Notes: generated by a model not told the origin, from the letters alone. A stretch of DNA of 64,000 nucleotides from Verrucomicrobiota bacterium (GCA_003152315.1 PLZV01000003.1:62159-126158); one strand, 5' to 3'; shown: positions 8,819 through 18,007, counted from the stretch's first letter. Numbers and translations are program-made.

Positions 8819-9752
8819 GTTTTCGGAGATGGTCCAGTTGGTTTCGTATCTTGCGGTCGGTTTGTGCCGCGGCGTCGAGGCGTTTAATGATCTGGCGCAC
8901 GGCGCTTCCGTCTCGGTAACCGCGTTCCCGCGCCACCTCAATGCTGCGTTCGGCTCCCAGGCACACCCGCGCCCAGATCTGGATTCGTCGGTCCGGTTCA
9001 TTCGCTACGAGTTCCTTAACTCGTCGGGTCACGCGCTGCTGATCTTCGGTAACCGTCCAGCGCGCCTCCTGCAAGCCGGCGTGCTGTTCGATCCGTTGTT
9101 TGACCTGATCATACAGCGCATCACTCCCGAGAATCAATCCCCGTCGCACTTGCTCCCAAGGGCTGCTGACGACACGCCCGAAGGCCTGGCGCACGGCTTT
9201 ACGATATTCTGCGACCGCTTCCCGCTTGCTCCGACCCCAATAGCGCTGCCATTCGAGGCATAGCCAGGCGGGCGTTTGACGACGTAAGCCGGCGTAGTCG
9301 GCATGGCTGCTCCATCGGTAGCGCTTCAATTCCTCCTGACGCGCGGGTTCCAAGCGCTGCCTTTTGTTGGTTGGACGGACCGGATTGAGGTGCAGGTATT
9401 CTACCAGCCAGCGCGCATACTCATCGGCCTCAATGAGCTGGGCCTTGTAGCGACCGGAAAACAAGTGTCCCCGTCGCCGATGCCGCGCATTGAATCGCGC
9501 GGTGTAGGTGGCCTGCAACCAGCCCATCCCGCGGCTGAGATTCCCGCGCGGTGTGCCGATCAGTGCATGATAGTGATTGCCCATGAGACAGTAGGCATTC
9601 AGCCGCCAGCCGTATTGCTCGACCACCCCGGCCAGTGTGTCGAGGAATCGCTCTCGATCTCGATCATCGCGGAAGATGTCGCGCCGCTCATTGCCGCGCG
9701 CCATCACGTGGTACACCGCCCCGGCAAATTCCACTCGAATCGGTCGTGCCAT
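8799..9752 (-). CDS. REP-associated tyrosine transposase (RAYT, TnpA_REP)
   Basis: A 317-residue Y1 HUH enzyme. It opens with MARPIRVEFAGAVYHVMARG, characteristic of REP-associated transposases. The HUH metal-binding motif is in GNHYHALI and the catalytic tyrosine in VEYLHLNPVR, with the usual order HUH then Tyr. The C-terminal 100 residues add a helix-turn-helix (VARERGYRDGSAVRQIIKRLD), as in the larger RAYT subgroup with a DnaA-like HTH tail. It would nick and rejoin single-stranded REP hairpins. ATG 9752 is preferred over the frame extension to 9788 because residue conservation begins there. The stop lies in the left REP. All catalytic residues appear intact, so it may be active. Confidence 0.9.
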   Translation of the reverse strand: MARPIRVEFAGAVYHVMARGNERRDIFRDDRDRERFLDTLAGVVEQYGWRLNAYCLMGNHYHALIGTPRGNLSRGMGWLQATYTARFNARHRRRGHLFSGRYKAQLIEADEYARWLVEYLHLNPVRPTNKRQRLEPARQEELKRYRWSSHADYAGLRRQTPAWLCLEWQRYWGRSKREAVAEYRKAVRQAFGRVVSSPWEQVRRGLILGSDALYDQVKQRIEQHAGLQEARWTVTEDQQRVTRRVKELVANEPDRRIQIWARVCLGAERSIEVARERGYRDGSAVRQIIKRLDAAAQTDRKIRNQLDHLRKLSRVKP

Positions 9753-9779
9753 GCTCGACACACTGCCCCGCCAGACGCA

Positions 9780-9842
9780 CAATGTCAAGAGTCAAGCCTT
9801 GACCCCTCTATCAATGTCAAGAGTCAAGCCTTGACCCCTCTA
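9780..9842. repeat. Tandem pair of REP copies (32-bp units)
   Basis: Two head-to-tail copies of a 32-bp unit, 9780-9811 and 9812-9842, identical over 31 bp. Each contains the 24-bp REP that also closes the element at its other end in inverted orientation. The pair lies between the transposase gene and the 5' stub of the disrupted gene. Confidence 0.9.
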
Positions 9843-9965
9843 CAAGCCCGCGTTCGTCTGTGCGTTGGTGCCAGTGCCTTCGTCGGGAAGGGCGAGCACG
9901 AATTGAAATAAGGACGCGGTTGCTACCAGCGCCAGCAGCAGTGGAAGACGGATTCCTCGGTTCAT
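9840..9965 (-). pseudogene. 5' stub of the RAYT-interrupted secreted-protein gene
   Basis: From ATG 9965, with a strong Shine-Dalgarno (GGAGGAG) about 10 bases upstream, the frame encodes a clear signal peptide (NRGIRLPLLLALVATASLF) and a short mature start (LPDEGTGTNAQTNAGL), then hits TAG at the REP boundary. Only 41 residues remain. Joined to 8794 across the element it continues as NAGLTVRDVKLS, so these are two halves of one gene. Confidence 0.75.
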
Positions 9966-10469
9966 AGCGGTGTCACTCCTCCATGAAAGCCACTTTTGGT
10001 AGGAATAAATTCCGGCGATTTTGAGGGCACGATCACAACGCAGATCGAGCGAGAAGAGATTGACTGGGATCGTTCAGCACAGGACTGACCGGAGGGGACT
10101 TCCACCACCCGAAGCTTGTCTCGCTTGCTATTCGTAGTGCGCCGGGCCTCACGTAACTGGGTTCTTGCTGCACCGAAAGACGACCGAACCCAGACCAACT
10201 GGCGACCCGGACACCTCACCAAACAACTGAAGCACTCTTAGCAAAAATGTTTGCGGATTGCAAGAAACAGTCGTGAAACATTTCACATGGCTCGCCCGGC
10301 CGACGGTGGCGGGTGGAATGAACCGGGCCGCGGCGCGATTTTTGCCAGTTTGAGCAAATTGCCGCATGATGAGGTCCCGCTTCCTGCCATCGCAGGTCCG
10401 CCCTGATCCTGTCTAATCCATTCCCCCACAGATTATTGCGTATGGGGTTTAGCGTCGCCAAAAGCGCTG
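9966..10469. other. Intergenic region upstream of the nitrogen genes
   Basis: About 500 bp without a credible gene. Small open frames on the minus strand lack ribosome sites and domain-like sequence. It holds the ribosome site of the disrupted secreted gene at its left end and could contain upstream activator sites for the sigma-54-like promoter at its right end, but no clear dyad was recognised. Confidence 0.45.
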
Positions 10470-10485
10470 TGGCATATCGGCTGCT
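10470..10485 (+). promoter_or_regulatory. Sigma-54 (RpoN)-type promoter for the PII-glutamine synthetase genes
   Basis: The sequence TGGCATATCGGCTGCT matches the -24/-12 consensus TGGCAYR-N4-YTGCW, with GG and GC 10 bp apart as required. It lies about 130 bp before the PII start codon. Sigma-54 promoters commonly drive glnB/glnK and glnA under nitrogen limitation through an NtrC-type activator. Confidence 0.55.
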
Positions 10486-10603
10486 AAGTCCGATGGATGT
10501 CCATGGTGTGCTGACTCCCGCTACGGCGATGGTGAGTAGTCGTCAGGGTGCTTTTTCTGTTTACAGGCCCCAGACGGTTCTCTAGTATTCGCACCCGCAC
10601 TAG

Positions 10604-10954
<351 letters not shown>

Positions 10955-11031
10955 CGCTGCAAAACTGGATTAACTACGAATCACATTCAGCCAGACGGTG
11001 ACTTGTTCACCGCCTGGCCCGGAGGACAAAC

Positions 11032-12441
11032 ATGACACCCAAAGAAGTCCTGGCGTTCTGTAAGAGTAAAAATGTTCAACTTGTTGACGTAAAATTCTGC
11101 GATTTTATCGGCACCTGGCAGCATTTCTGCGCGCCCATCTCCGAGCTGGAGGAGGCGGTCTTCGAGGAGGGCCTCGGGTTTGACGGCTCCTCGATCCGCG
11201 GCTGGAAATCCATTGAAGCCAGTGACATGCTGCTGATGCTCGACCCGGCCACTGCGATTATCGACCCGTTTCCGCAGGTCACCACGCTCAGCATCGTAGC
11301 CGACGCCGTGGACACGATCACGCGCGAGCCGTACAGCCGCGACCCGCGCAACGTCGCCCGCAAGGCCGAGGCCTACCTGAAGCAGACGGGCATCGCGGAC
11401 ACCGCGTACTTCGGCCCGGAAGCGGAGTTTTTCATCTTCGACGACATCCGCTATGGCCAGACCTCCAACAGCGCCTTTTACTACATCGATAGCAACGAGG
11501 GCATCTGGAACAGCGGTCGCGAGGAATTCCCGAACCTCGGCAACAAGATTCGCCATAAGGAAGGTTATTTCCCCGTCCCCCCGCAGGACACCCAGGCCGA
11601 TATCCGCAACGAAATGATCATGGTCATGAAGGAGTGCGGCCTCAAAGTGGAGCGCGAGCACCACGAAGTGGCCACCGCCGGCCAGGCGGAGATCGACTTG
11701 CGCTTCAATTCGCTGGTTTCGATGGCCGACGATATGTTGCTATACAAGTACATCGTCAAAAACGTCGCCAAGCGCCACAATAAGACCGTCACCTTCATGC
11801 CCAAACCGCTTTTTGGTGACAACGGCAGCGGCATGCACACTCACCAGAGCTTGTGGAAGAAGGGCAAGCCCCTCTTCGCGGGCAAGGAATATGCGGGCCT
11901 GAGCGACATGGCGCTCTACTACATTGGTGGTGTCCTCAAACACGCGCGAGCCATCGCGGCGATCACGAACCCAACCGTCAACAGCTACAAGCGGCTCACT
12001 CCCGGCTTCGAAGCGCCCGTGAATCTTGCGTATTCGAGCCGTAATCGCTCGGCGGCGATCCGTATTCCGACGTATTCACCAAGCCCGAAGGCGAAACGCA
12101 TCGAGTATCGTCCACCCGATCCGCTGGCGAACCCGTACATTGCGTTCGCCGCGCTGCTCTTAGCTGGTCTGGACGGTATTGAGAACCGCATCGACCCTGG
12201 CGAGCCGCTCGACAAGAATATTTACGAGCTGTCGGCCAGCGAACTCAAGAAAGTGCCTTCGATGCCCGGCAGTCTCGCGGAAGCGTGCGACGAACTCGAG
12301 GACGACCACGAGTTCCTGCTCAAGGGCGACGTGTTCACGCAGGACGTGATTGATACCTGGATTGAGATGAAGCGCAAAGAGCAGGACCAGATCCGCTTGC
12401 GCCCGCATCCGTGGGAATTCCACATGTATTACGACGCGTAA
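11032..12441 (+). CDS. glnA: Type I glutamine synthetase
   Basis: A 469-residue enzyme, the usual GSI length, making glutamine from glutamate, ammonia and ATP. Early residues [20 protein letters not shown] match [14 protein letters not shown] supplies metal-binding glutamates; [12 protein letters not shown] contains the metal-ligand and ammonia-site histidine region; and [11 protein letters not shown] carries the glutamate/phosphate-binding arginine. Tyr398 in KNIYELS is at the adenylylation site (Tyr397 in enterics), so GlnE-type control is possible. The protein is GSI-beta-like. It is cotranscribed with the PII gene behind the sigma-54-like promoter and ends in a strong terminator. Confidence 0.96.
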   Translation: MTPKEVLAFCKSKNVQLVDVKFCDFIGTWQHFCAPISELEEAVFEEGLGFDGSSIRGWKSIEASDMLLMLDPATAIIDPFPQVTTLSIVADAVDTITREPYSRDPRNVARKAEAYLKQTGIADTAYFGPEAEFFIFDDIRYGQTSNSAFYYIDSNEGIWNSGREEFPNLGNKIRHKEGYFPVPPQDTQADIRNEMIMVMKECGLKVEREHHEVATAGQAEIDLRFNSLVSMADDMLLYKYIVKNVAKRHNKTVTFMPKPLFGDNGSGMHTHQSLWKKGKPLFAGKEYAGLSDMALYYIGGVLKHARAIAAITNPTVNSYKRLTPGFEAPVNLAYSSRNRSAAIRIPTYSPSPKAKRIEYRPPDPLANPYIAFAALLLAGLDGIENRIDPGEPLDKNIYELSASELKKVPSMPGSLAEACDELEDDHEFLLKGDVFTQDVIDTWIEMKRKEQDQIRLRPHPWEFHMYYDA

Positions 12442-12459
12442 GAAGTTGCGTCACGCGCA

Positions 12460-12498
12460 GGGCTCGAAGTTTTCACGAACTTCGAGCCCTGTTTTTTT
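12460..12498 (+). terminator. Rho-independent terminator after glnA
   Basis: A 12-bp perfect stem (12460-12471 with 12478-12489) around a six-base loop is followed by T-G-T7. It starts 19 bp after the glnA stop. Confidence 0.92.
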
Positions 12499-12974
12499 CT
12501 ATGGTGCGCGTCGTCACGAAATAATTTTTGCGCGTGGACACTTTTTTTCTTGAAGCGCGGAAACTCGCTGCTATGCTCACGTGCATTAAGGCGTAGGCGA
12601 GGACGAGAAGGGGGTTGTGAACAACGTGTTAGTAGCTTGGACGAATAGCCATGTATTGCTAGTTGGTCGTATCCGTTATCCAGGACATGAGGATTTTTTG
12701 GTTCACATCTCTCCCGGGTCTGACACGAATGTTGTGAGGGGAAAACGCAGCTGCACATCGGTATAAAAGCCGATTCCGAGACGTGATTTTCGCAGTTGCC
12801 GGGTGTGTTTGTTGGCGACGCATGGGGGTTTCGACGCGGTTTTGGTTCCCTCGGCATTCGTGTGCAGGTCTCTTCTCTCCGCCCGCCTCTGGCAAGGTCA
12901 GCCCGCGGGGCTGCCGCACAGAAAATGTGTTAGCAAGCTGTGAATAAGTCAGGAGTTCTGATGACGGAGGAAAG
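12499..12974. other. dnaA upstream region, candidate part of oriC
   Basis: About 475 bp with no gene before dnaA. It contains a consensus-quality DnaA box in reverse orientation, TGTGAATAA at 12939-12947 (TTATTCACA), plus weaker matches such as TTATCCAGG near 12676 and TGTGAACAA near 12617. There are also short T runs (12541-12549, 12694-12699). dnaA-flanking placement is typical of bacterial origins. It may equally act as an autoregulatory dnaA promoter region. Confidence 0.45.
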
Positions 12975-14327
12975 ATGACGGCGGGGCACGAGCAACTGTG
13001 GCGAGACGCGAGCAAGATTCTGCAAGGAATGCTCAATCCTGAATTGTTTGGCCGCTGGTTTGCGCCAATCAAGGCCGTGGAGGTCAATCAGGACACCCTC
13101 ATTCTGGGGGTGGCCAACGAATTCTATCAGATCTGGCTCCATGATAATTTCCTCCCGTTGATCCGCGAGGCCGTCAATCAAGTCTCCCGGCACCCGTTGC
13201 AGGTTCGCTTTGCCATCGCATCAGGCTTGAAAGCGCCCCCCGAAGTGGTTAAGCCAGCCGTGGTTGGTGCCGCGGAGAAACGCGGCGTGACGAAGACGTC
13301 TCTCGACGCCAAGTTGAACCCGCGCTACACCTTCGAGAGCTTTGTTATCGGCCCGAACAATAATTTCGCCCATGCCGCAGCACTGGCGGTCGCACAATCG
13401 CCCGCCAAAGCCTACAACCCGCTTTTCGTGTACGGCGGCGTGGGTCTTGGCAAGACGCACCTCATGCAAGCGATCGGCCACGCGGCGTCCGGTAACAGCA
13501 AGATCAGCCGGGTCTGCTACATCACCTGCGAACAGTTCACCAATGATTTCATCCAGGCCATCCAGAACAGCACGATGACGAAGTTTCGCAAGAAGTACCG
13601 TCAGGTCGACGTGTTGCTTATCGACGACATCCAGTTTCTCGGCGGCAAAGAGCGCATGCAGGACGAGTTTTTTCACACCTTTAACACCCTTTTCGATGCA
13701 CATAAGCAGATCGTGCTTTCGAGCGACCGCCCGGCCGCGGAGATCGCGAACCTCGAGACCCGCTTGGTTTCCCGTTTCGAGTGGGGCCTGGTCACCGAAC
13801 TCCAGCCGCCTGCGCTGGAAACGCGCATCGCCATCCTCAAGAAGAAGGCGGCGCTAATGGATGTGAAGCTCTCGGATCAGGTCATTGAGTTTCTCGCGGA
13901 GAGGATTCGCACCAATATTCGCCGCCTGGAGGGCGCCCTGATTCGTGTTGCCTCTTTCGCATCCCTCACCGGGAGCGAGATTAACCGCGACGCCCTGGAA
14001 TCGTTGCTGCGCGATGCGCTCCATGAAGAAGCCCGACGGACGATCACCATCGAGTCGATCCAGAAGAAAGTCGCCGAGCATTTTGACATCCGCATCGCCG
14101 ACATGACCAGCCGCCGCCGTCCGCAAAGTGTGGCGTTCCCGCGCCAGGTGGCGATGTACCTGAGCCGAACGTTGACCAGCCGGTCGCTAGCGGACATTGG
14201 TGAATGTTTCGGCGGCCGCGACCACGGCACGGTAATCCACGCCTGCAAACTCATTGAGAAACGCACGGCAAAGGACCAGGGCCTGCGCCAGACAGTGTCA
14301 TTCCTGGAGCAATCACTGCAGCGCTAA
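12975..14327 (+). CDS. dnaA: Chromosomal replication initiator DnaA
   Basis: A 450-residue AAA+ initiator with all four DnaA domains. Domain I (about 1-85) has [14 protein letters not shown] and a helicase/DiaA-interaction face. After a short linker, AAA+ domain III begins near 112 ([15 protein letters not shown]), with Walker [10 protein letters not shown] near 154-162, Walker [10 protein letters not shown], and sensor/arginine-finger text [12 protein letters not shown]. Domain IV ends with [14 protein letters not shown], the DNA-binding signature for DnaA boxes. ATG 12975 is preceded by GGAGGAAAG. dnaN follows, the classic dnaA-dnaN order. Confidence 0.97.
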   Translation: MTAGHEQLWRDASKILQGMLNPELFGRWFAPIKAVEVNQDTLILGVANEFYQIWLHDNFLPLIREAVNQVSRHPLQVRFAIASGLKAPPEVVKPAVVGAAEKRGVTKTSLDAKLNPRYTFESFVIGPNNNFAHAAALAVAQSPAKAYNPLFVYGGVGLGKTHLMQAIGHAASGNSKISRVCYITCEQFTNDFIQAIQNSTMTKFRKKYRQVDVLLIDDIQFLGGKERMQDEFFHTFNTLFDAHKQIVLSSDRPAAEIANLETRLVSRFEWGLVTELQPPALETRIAILKKKAALMDVKLSDQVIEFLAERIRTNIRRLEGALIRVASFASLTGSEINRDALESLLRDALHEEARRTITIESIQKKVAEHFDIRIADMTSRRRPQSVAFPRQVAMYLSRTLTSRSLADIGECFGGRDHGTVIHACKLIEKRTAKDQGLRQTVSFLEQSLQR

Positions 14328-14463
14328 TAACCTGCCGGCAAGTTGTCAATCGCCTGCGGAATGATGCTGATGACTTGGGAGTTTGTTACCGAGAGAGATC
14401 GACTGGTCCCCAACTCGGAAGTTTTTCGGCTACGGCGAATTGACGCAACTACCTGCTGTATCC

Positions 14464-14547
14464 TTGACAAGGAAAGTTGTTTGCGATATTCACAGCCCGA
14501 ACGGTAACGACTGCTTTTCTTATTATAATATAGTATTAGTATTCATA
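14464..14547 (+). promoter_or_regulatory. dnaA-dnaN intergenic control region: promoter, DnaA box, AT-rich tract
   Basis: TTGACA at 14464-14469 with TATTCA 17 bp later forms a candidate dnaN promoter. A DnaA-box-like ATATTCACA (14486-14494, 8 of 9 to TTATTCACA) overlaps its -10. An almost GC-free stretch then runs from about 14514 to 14547, including TAGTATTAGTAT, which resembles DnaA-trio triplets of unwinding elements. This combination could be the duplex-unwinding side of oriC. dnaN lacks an obvious Shine-Dalgarno. Confidence 0.4.
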
Positions 14548-14552
14548 CAGCC

Positions 14553-15653
14553 ATGCCTATCAAGTTCAAAGTCACCAAGGAAGCGATTCTCGACGGCTTG
14601 CAACGCGTGCAGAACGTCGTCAGTACCCGCACGACCCTGCCCATACTGTCGAATGTGCTCCTCCAAGCGTCCACGGGTAGTCTGAGCCTGACGACCACGG
14701 ATCTCGATGTTGGAGTTCGCTGCAAAGTCGAAGCGGAAGTGTCAAAGGCGGGTTCAACCACATTGCCCGCCCGCAAGTTGTTTTCTATTTTGAAGGAAGT
14801 GGCTGCTGCGGAGATTGAAGTAGAGGTGGACGACCGCAATGCCGCTTCGATTCGTTGTGGGTCGTCGTTCTACAAGATCATGGGATTGCCCGAGGAAGAA
14901 TTCCCGCGTTTTCCAGAGTCCGGCGCGGGCAAAGCACTAAAAATCGAGCAAGCCGTCCTACGGGACATGCTCAAGAAAACCGCGTACGCCGTTTCCAACG
15001 ACGAAACGCGCTATGTTCTGAACGGCGTTTTCATGGGATTCAAAGGCGATAAACTCACGGTTGTGGCCACCGATGGCCGCCGTCTGGCGCTCATCGAGCA
15101 CGACATCGAGGTGCCCAAGGGCGCCGAGGCCGAGTTGATTCTGCCCACCAAGGCAGTGGCCGAGTTGGAACGCCTCCTCGCCGACAAGGGCGACGTAAAG
15201 CTCTCCATTGGCGAAAACCAGATTATTTTCGAGTTGGACGGCACCACACTGGTCTCCAAGTTGATTGAAGGCACGTACCCGAATTTCCGTCAGGTGATTC
15301 CGGCCGAGACGAAAGAGCGAGTCCCGCTGGAACGCGAGCTCTTGCTGGCGGCGCTACGTCGCGCCTCGATTTTGGCCAGCGAGAAGTCACAGTCTGTGAA
15401 GCTCAATTTTGCCAAGAACACGCTCACGATCACCGCGACCACGCCCGAAGTTGGCGAAGCCAAGGAAACGCTTTCCATCAACTACAAAGGCAAGGAGATC
15501 ACCATTGCCTTCAATCCGCAGTACATGATGGATCCGCTACGCAATCTGGATGCGGACGAGGTTTTTGTGGAACTGACCGACGAATTGAGCCCCGGCGTCA
15601 TCAAGGTCAACGCCCCGTTCCTGTACGTGCTGATGCCCATGCGGCTCAACTAG
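14553..15653 (+). CDS. dnaN: DNA polymerase III sliding clamp, beta subunit
   Basis: A 366-residue clamp protein, the normal length, made of three similar domains of about 120 residues. It starts FKVTKEAILDGLQRVQNVVS and has LPILSNVLLQA, typical of domain 1; TDGRRLALIEHD marks the domain 2 strand that forms the hydrophobic pocket; and the C-terminal PFLYVLMPMRLN is the conserved DnaN ending that binds clamp-interacting peptides. The dimeric ring tethers polymerase to DNA. No ribosome site precedes ATG 14553, so translation may depend on weak initiation. It is followed after 71 bp by tRNA-Gln. Confidence 0.96.
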   Translation: MPIKFKVTKEAILDGLQRVQNVVSTRTTLPILSNVLLQASTGSLSLTTTDLDVGVRCKVEAEVSKAGSTTLPARKLFSILKEVAAAEIEVEVDDRNAASIRCGSSFYKIMGLPEEEFPRFPESGAGKALKIEQAVLRDMLKKTAYAVSNDETRYVLNGVFMGFKGDKLTVVATDGRRLALIEHDIEVPKGAEAELILPTKAVAELERLLADKGDVKLSIGENQIIFELDGTTLVSKLIEGTYPNFRQVIPAETKERVPLERELLLAALRRASILASEKSQSVKLNFAKNTLTITATTPEVGEAKETLSINYKGKEITIAFNPQYMMDPLRNLDADEVFVELTDELSPGVIKVNAPFLYVLMPMRLN

Positions 15654-15677
15654 CCGATTCGCAACAGGCTGGCGGGC

Positions 15678-15706
15678 TTGACACCTTTTTCACTCCGTTC
15701 TACTCT
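15678..15706 (+). promoter_or_regulatory. Promoter of tRNA-Gln
   Basis: TTGACA (15678-15683), a 17-bp spacer and TACTCT (15701-15706) lie 18 bp before the mature tRNA 5' end, consistent with a sigma-70 promoter. Confidence 0.6.
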
Positions 15707-15724
15707 TCCATGGATCACCGCGAC

Positions 15725-15798
15725 TGCCTCGTAGTGTAATGGTAGCACAACTGACTCTGGATCAGTTTGTCTAGGTTCGAGTCCTAGCGAGGCAGCCA
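15725..15798 (+). tRNA. tRNA-Gln (anticodon CTG)
   Basis: A complete cloverleaf: acceptor TGCCTCG with CGAGGCA, D arm with AATGGTA loop, anticodon stem ACTGA/TCAGT around loop CTCTGGA (anticodon CTG, reads CAG), T arm CTAGG-TTCGAGT-CCTAG, discriminator G and encoded CCA. Confidence 0.95.
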
Positions 15799-15998
15799 CT
15801 TCGCCTCCCCTGAGGTCAAGCTACCCATTTAACGGCGGTGCTCGATTCTGCGTAGCGGGTCCAGGGATGCGAGTTCCTCGCGGCAATGCTAACGGAAGGA
15901 AATTCAGCCAGGACGAGTTTTTTGATCACACAGGCCTGGGGCGAACGAACTCTTACCGGTACAGGATCAAACTTTCACACAATCAGCGAAGATTCCGA

Positions 15999-16032
15999 TT
16001 GACAAGACCGGGCAATTTTGGTAACGATACCA
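15999..16032 (+). promoter_or_regulatory. LacI-regulated promoter/operator of the PEP-CTERM gene
   Basis: TTGACA at 15999-16004, a 17-bp spacer and TAACGA at 16022-16027 make a promoter whose -10 is covered by the operator TGGTAACGATACCA (16019-16032). One base breaks the symmetry of the perfect copy at 18166-18179. The central CG dyad is characteristic of LacI/GalR operators. A bound repressor would block the -10. Confidence 0.72.
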
Positions 16033-16094
16033 CCAGCGAGTGGTAGTAGTGCAGTACGCACGGGAAACCAAACGAATCCTAAGGAGAAGCACGT

Positions 16095-16739
16095 ATGAAT
16101 AGGGCATTTGCGGTGTGTTTGGCGACGATCGGCCTGACGGCCAGCCTCGCGCACGCCAACCTTCTAGTCAATGGAGACTTTAACAATCCCAATGCTGTGG
16201 CAGCACCGATCGATTGGTCGCTGTGGACGTACGGTGGCGGCTGGGCCAACCACCAAAACAACACCAGCGGACCTCTAGATGGGGTAGATGGCACATACTA
16301 TATGGCTGACGGTGGTTATTCCAGCGCTGGCGGCGGAGAGTTCCAGATAGTTCCCGGGACTGCGGGATCCACCTACACGCTTACCGTTGACAGTGGTGCC
16401 CAGGCTTGGTACTTGCCCTACGGTGAAATGAGAATATTCTTTCTCGATGCCGGCAGCAATCAATTGGCAGAGAGTTTTCAGGCGACCGTTGACCCTGCGG
16501 TGTATGGGCCGAATTATGACATACCCCATCCGTGGGCCAATTACACATTGACCGCGGTCGCTCCGGCCAATACAGCCCTGGTAAAGGTTGAGTTCGCTGA
16601 ACCAAACGGAACTGGAACCGTATGGTTCGACAACGCCGTCTTGACGGTGGTTCCAGAGCCCAGCGCGCTGGCCCTCGTTGCCGGCAGCCTGTTACCATTG
16701 CTGGGCTACCGGTTCCGCCGTGGCCATCGGCACTCGTAA
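16095..16739 (+). CDS. PEP-CTERM secreted protein with carbohydrate-binding-like domain
   Basis: A 214-residue exported protein. The signal peptide (about 1-21) is followed by NLLVNGDFN, the usual start of galactose-binding-like beta-sandwich (CBM) domains, which ends near VWFDNAVLTVV. The C-terminus is a PEP-CTERM sorting tail: VPEP, then a hydrophobic segment (ALALVAGSLLPLLGY) and basic end RFRRGHRH, processed by an exosortase and usually attached to the surface or extracellular matrix. AAGGAG precedes ATG 16095. The operator just upstream places it under the adjacent LacI-family regulator, suggesting a role in binding the sugar polymer this locus degrades. No exosortase gene is in the window. 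Confidence 0.85.
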   Translation: MNRAFAVCLATIGLTASLAHANLLVNGDFNNPNAVAAPIDWSLWTYGGGWANHQNNTSGPLDGVDGTYYMADGGYSSAGGGEFQIVPGTAGSTYTLTVDSGAQAWYLPYGEMRIFFLDAGSNQLAESFQATVDPAVYGPNYDIPHPWANYTLTAVAPANTALVKVEFAEPNGTGTVWFDNAVLTVVPEPSALALVAGSLLPLLGYRFRRGHRHS

Positions 16740-16759
16740 TTCTTAATCGGTTGGTTGCG

Positions 16760-16800
16760 AACAGCTGCCCAACCTGACTAGCGCGTCAGGTTGGGCTGTT
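16760..16800 (+). terminator. Terminator-like hairpin after the PEP-CTERM gene
   Basis: An 11-bp perfect stem (16768-16778 with 16785-16795) has a six-base loop and a further AACAG/CTGTT extension across a small bulge. The T-tract is poor, so it may attenuate or act as a transcript-end structure rather than a full terminator. Confidence 0.6.
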
Positions 16801-16883
16801 GATTGTCGTGGAATGAATCGTGGCGCCTCTGTCATTCAAGAAGCGTTGACACTACAACCTGCGCAATGTTACTGGCTGTAGAC

Positions 16884-17981
16884 ATGCGGGACCACGAGAC
16901 CGACAAGGTAACCATGGGCGACATCGCTCGCGCCAGCGGCGTTTCGCCGATGACGGTTTCCCGCGTGCTGAGCAACAATCCTTCCGTCAAGGAAGCGCAT
17001 CGAAAACGAGTGCTGGCGGTGGCTAAACGATTGAATTATCACGTGGACATCATCGCGCGACAGCTCCGCGCCCAGCACACGTTCCAACTCGGTGTGGTAG
17101 CCCCGTTCCGCGGGTTGGTAGGCACCTACTATTTCGGGCAGATTCTCCAGGGCATCCAACAGGTCCTGACCGGTACCGATTATCATATCGCCCTGTATGA
17201 CAGCCTTTCCGAGGACTTCAACGACATTCCCAAATGCGTCAACCTCTGTCACGAGCGACGGGTAAGCGGTCTGATTGTCGTCGCCCCGGAGCTCAGCGCC
17301 AAGTTTCCCAAAACCTTTGCCAGTTTGAAGATGCCGATCATCGTGGTCGGCAGTTCCATGGGGCGGCAGGGGGTCAGTTACGTTGATGTCGACAACTACG
17401 GCGGCGCCTGCTTGCTGACGGAACACCTGATTGAGTTGGGGCATACAAGAATTGGGTTCGTCAGCGGCCGAGCGGATCTGCGGGACGCCTCGCAACGTGA
17501 ATTGGGCTTCCGCAAGACGATGGAAAAGCACGGACTGCCGGTTGTAGCCGAATGGATCATTCAGGGTGAATATGAAGCCCGGAAGGCTTTTCAGGTCAGC
17601 ATGAACCTGCTGGCCAAGAGCGATCGCCCGACGGCGATCTTCGCGGCGAACGACCAAATGGCCTATGGTGTTATCGACGCCGCCCGCATTCTGGGACTCC
17701 AGGTTCCCGAGGATCTTTCTGTCGGTGGGTTTGATGACATCCAGAGTTCGGCGGAGTTTGTGCCGGCGCTGACAACCGTTGGGCAACCCATGCTGGATCT
17801 GGGCCTGGTCGCGGCCCGCTATATACTCGATGTTTTGTCCAAGACGAATACAGCGGTTCTGCATCGGAAGCTGCCCGCCCAATTGGTGACACGCTCCTCG
17901 ACCGCGATGCCGAATCAGCCACAGCGATCAGCCACATCCGACGATCCACTATCGAAGATCTCACGCATCAACCAAGGCTAG
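16884..17981 (+). CDS. LacI/GalR-family transcriptional regulator
   Basis: About 365 residues. An N-terminal helix-turn-helix and hinge (MGDIARASGVSPMTVSRVL, then RKRVLAVAKRLNYHVDIIA) are followed by a periplasmic-binding-like effector domain with QLGVVAPF, GLIVVAPE, DNYGGACLLTEHLIELGH and the signature VGGFDDIQSS. It should bind CG-centred dyads; two strong copies (16019-16032 and 18166-18179) flank the gene's neighbourhood, and both sit on promoters. A sugar breakdown product from beta-glucan is a reasonable guess for the effector. The start is uncertain: ATG 16884 is used, ATG 16866 and TTG 16803 are alternatives, and none has a clear ribosome site. Confidence 0.88.
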   Translation: MRDHETDKVTMGDIARASGVSPMTVSRVLSNNPSVKEAHRKRVLAVAKRLNYHVDIIARQLRAQHTFQLGVVAPFRGLVGTYYFGQILQGIQQVLTGTDYHIALYDSLSEDFNDIPKCVNLCHERRVSGLIVVAPELSAKFPKTFASLKMPIIVVGSSMGRQGVSYVDVDNYGGACLLTEHLIELGHTRIGFVSGRADLRDASQRELGFRKTMEKHGLPVVAEWIIQGEYEARKAFQVSMNLLAKSDRPTAIFAANDQMAYGVIDAARILGLQVPEDLSVGGFDDIQSSAEFVPALTTVGQPMLDLGLVAARYILDVLSKTNTAVLHRKLPAQLVTRSSTAMPNQPQRSATSDDPLSKISRINQG

Positions 17982-17985
17982 CCGA

Positions 17986-18007
17986 GTTGCCCATCGCGAT
18001 TGGCAAC
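17986..18007. repeat. 22-bp palindrome after the regulator gene
   Basis: GTTGCC and GGCAAC flank ATCGCGAT with one mismatch in the whole 22 bp. It begins 5 bp after the LacI stop codon and lacks a T-run, so it could be a protein-binding site, a hairpin or a transcript-end signal. Confidence 0.45.

Larger units (their letters stand above)
8795..9838 (-). mobile_element. RAYT/REP element inserted in a secreted-protein gene
   Basis: A 1.04-kb unit bounded by perfect 24-bp inverted repeats: 8795-8818 on the left and 9815-9838 on the right, with an additional direct copy at 9783-9806. Each repeat contains the near-palindrome GTCAAGSCTTGAC and can fold as a hairpin, as expected of REP sequences recognised by Y1 HUH transposases. 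The only gene inside is the RAYT transposase. Both flanks are pieces of one gene. No target duplication is evident, in line with single-strand HUH transposition. Confidence 0.82.

Noticed and set aside
8795-9001. N-terminal 69 residues of a 298-residue frame over the interrupted gene
   Set aside because: They are read from the transposase gene in another frame and encode no signal peptide.
6641-9965. Polymorphic toxin-immunity locus
   Set aside because: The small genes encode exported proteins with signal peptides and no toxin or immunity motif was found.
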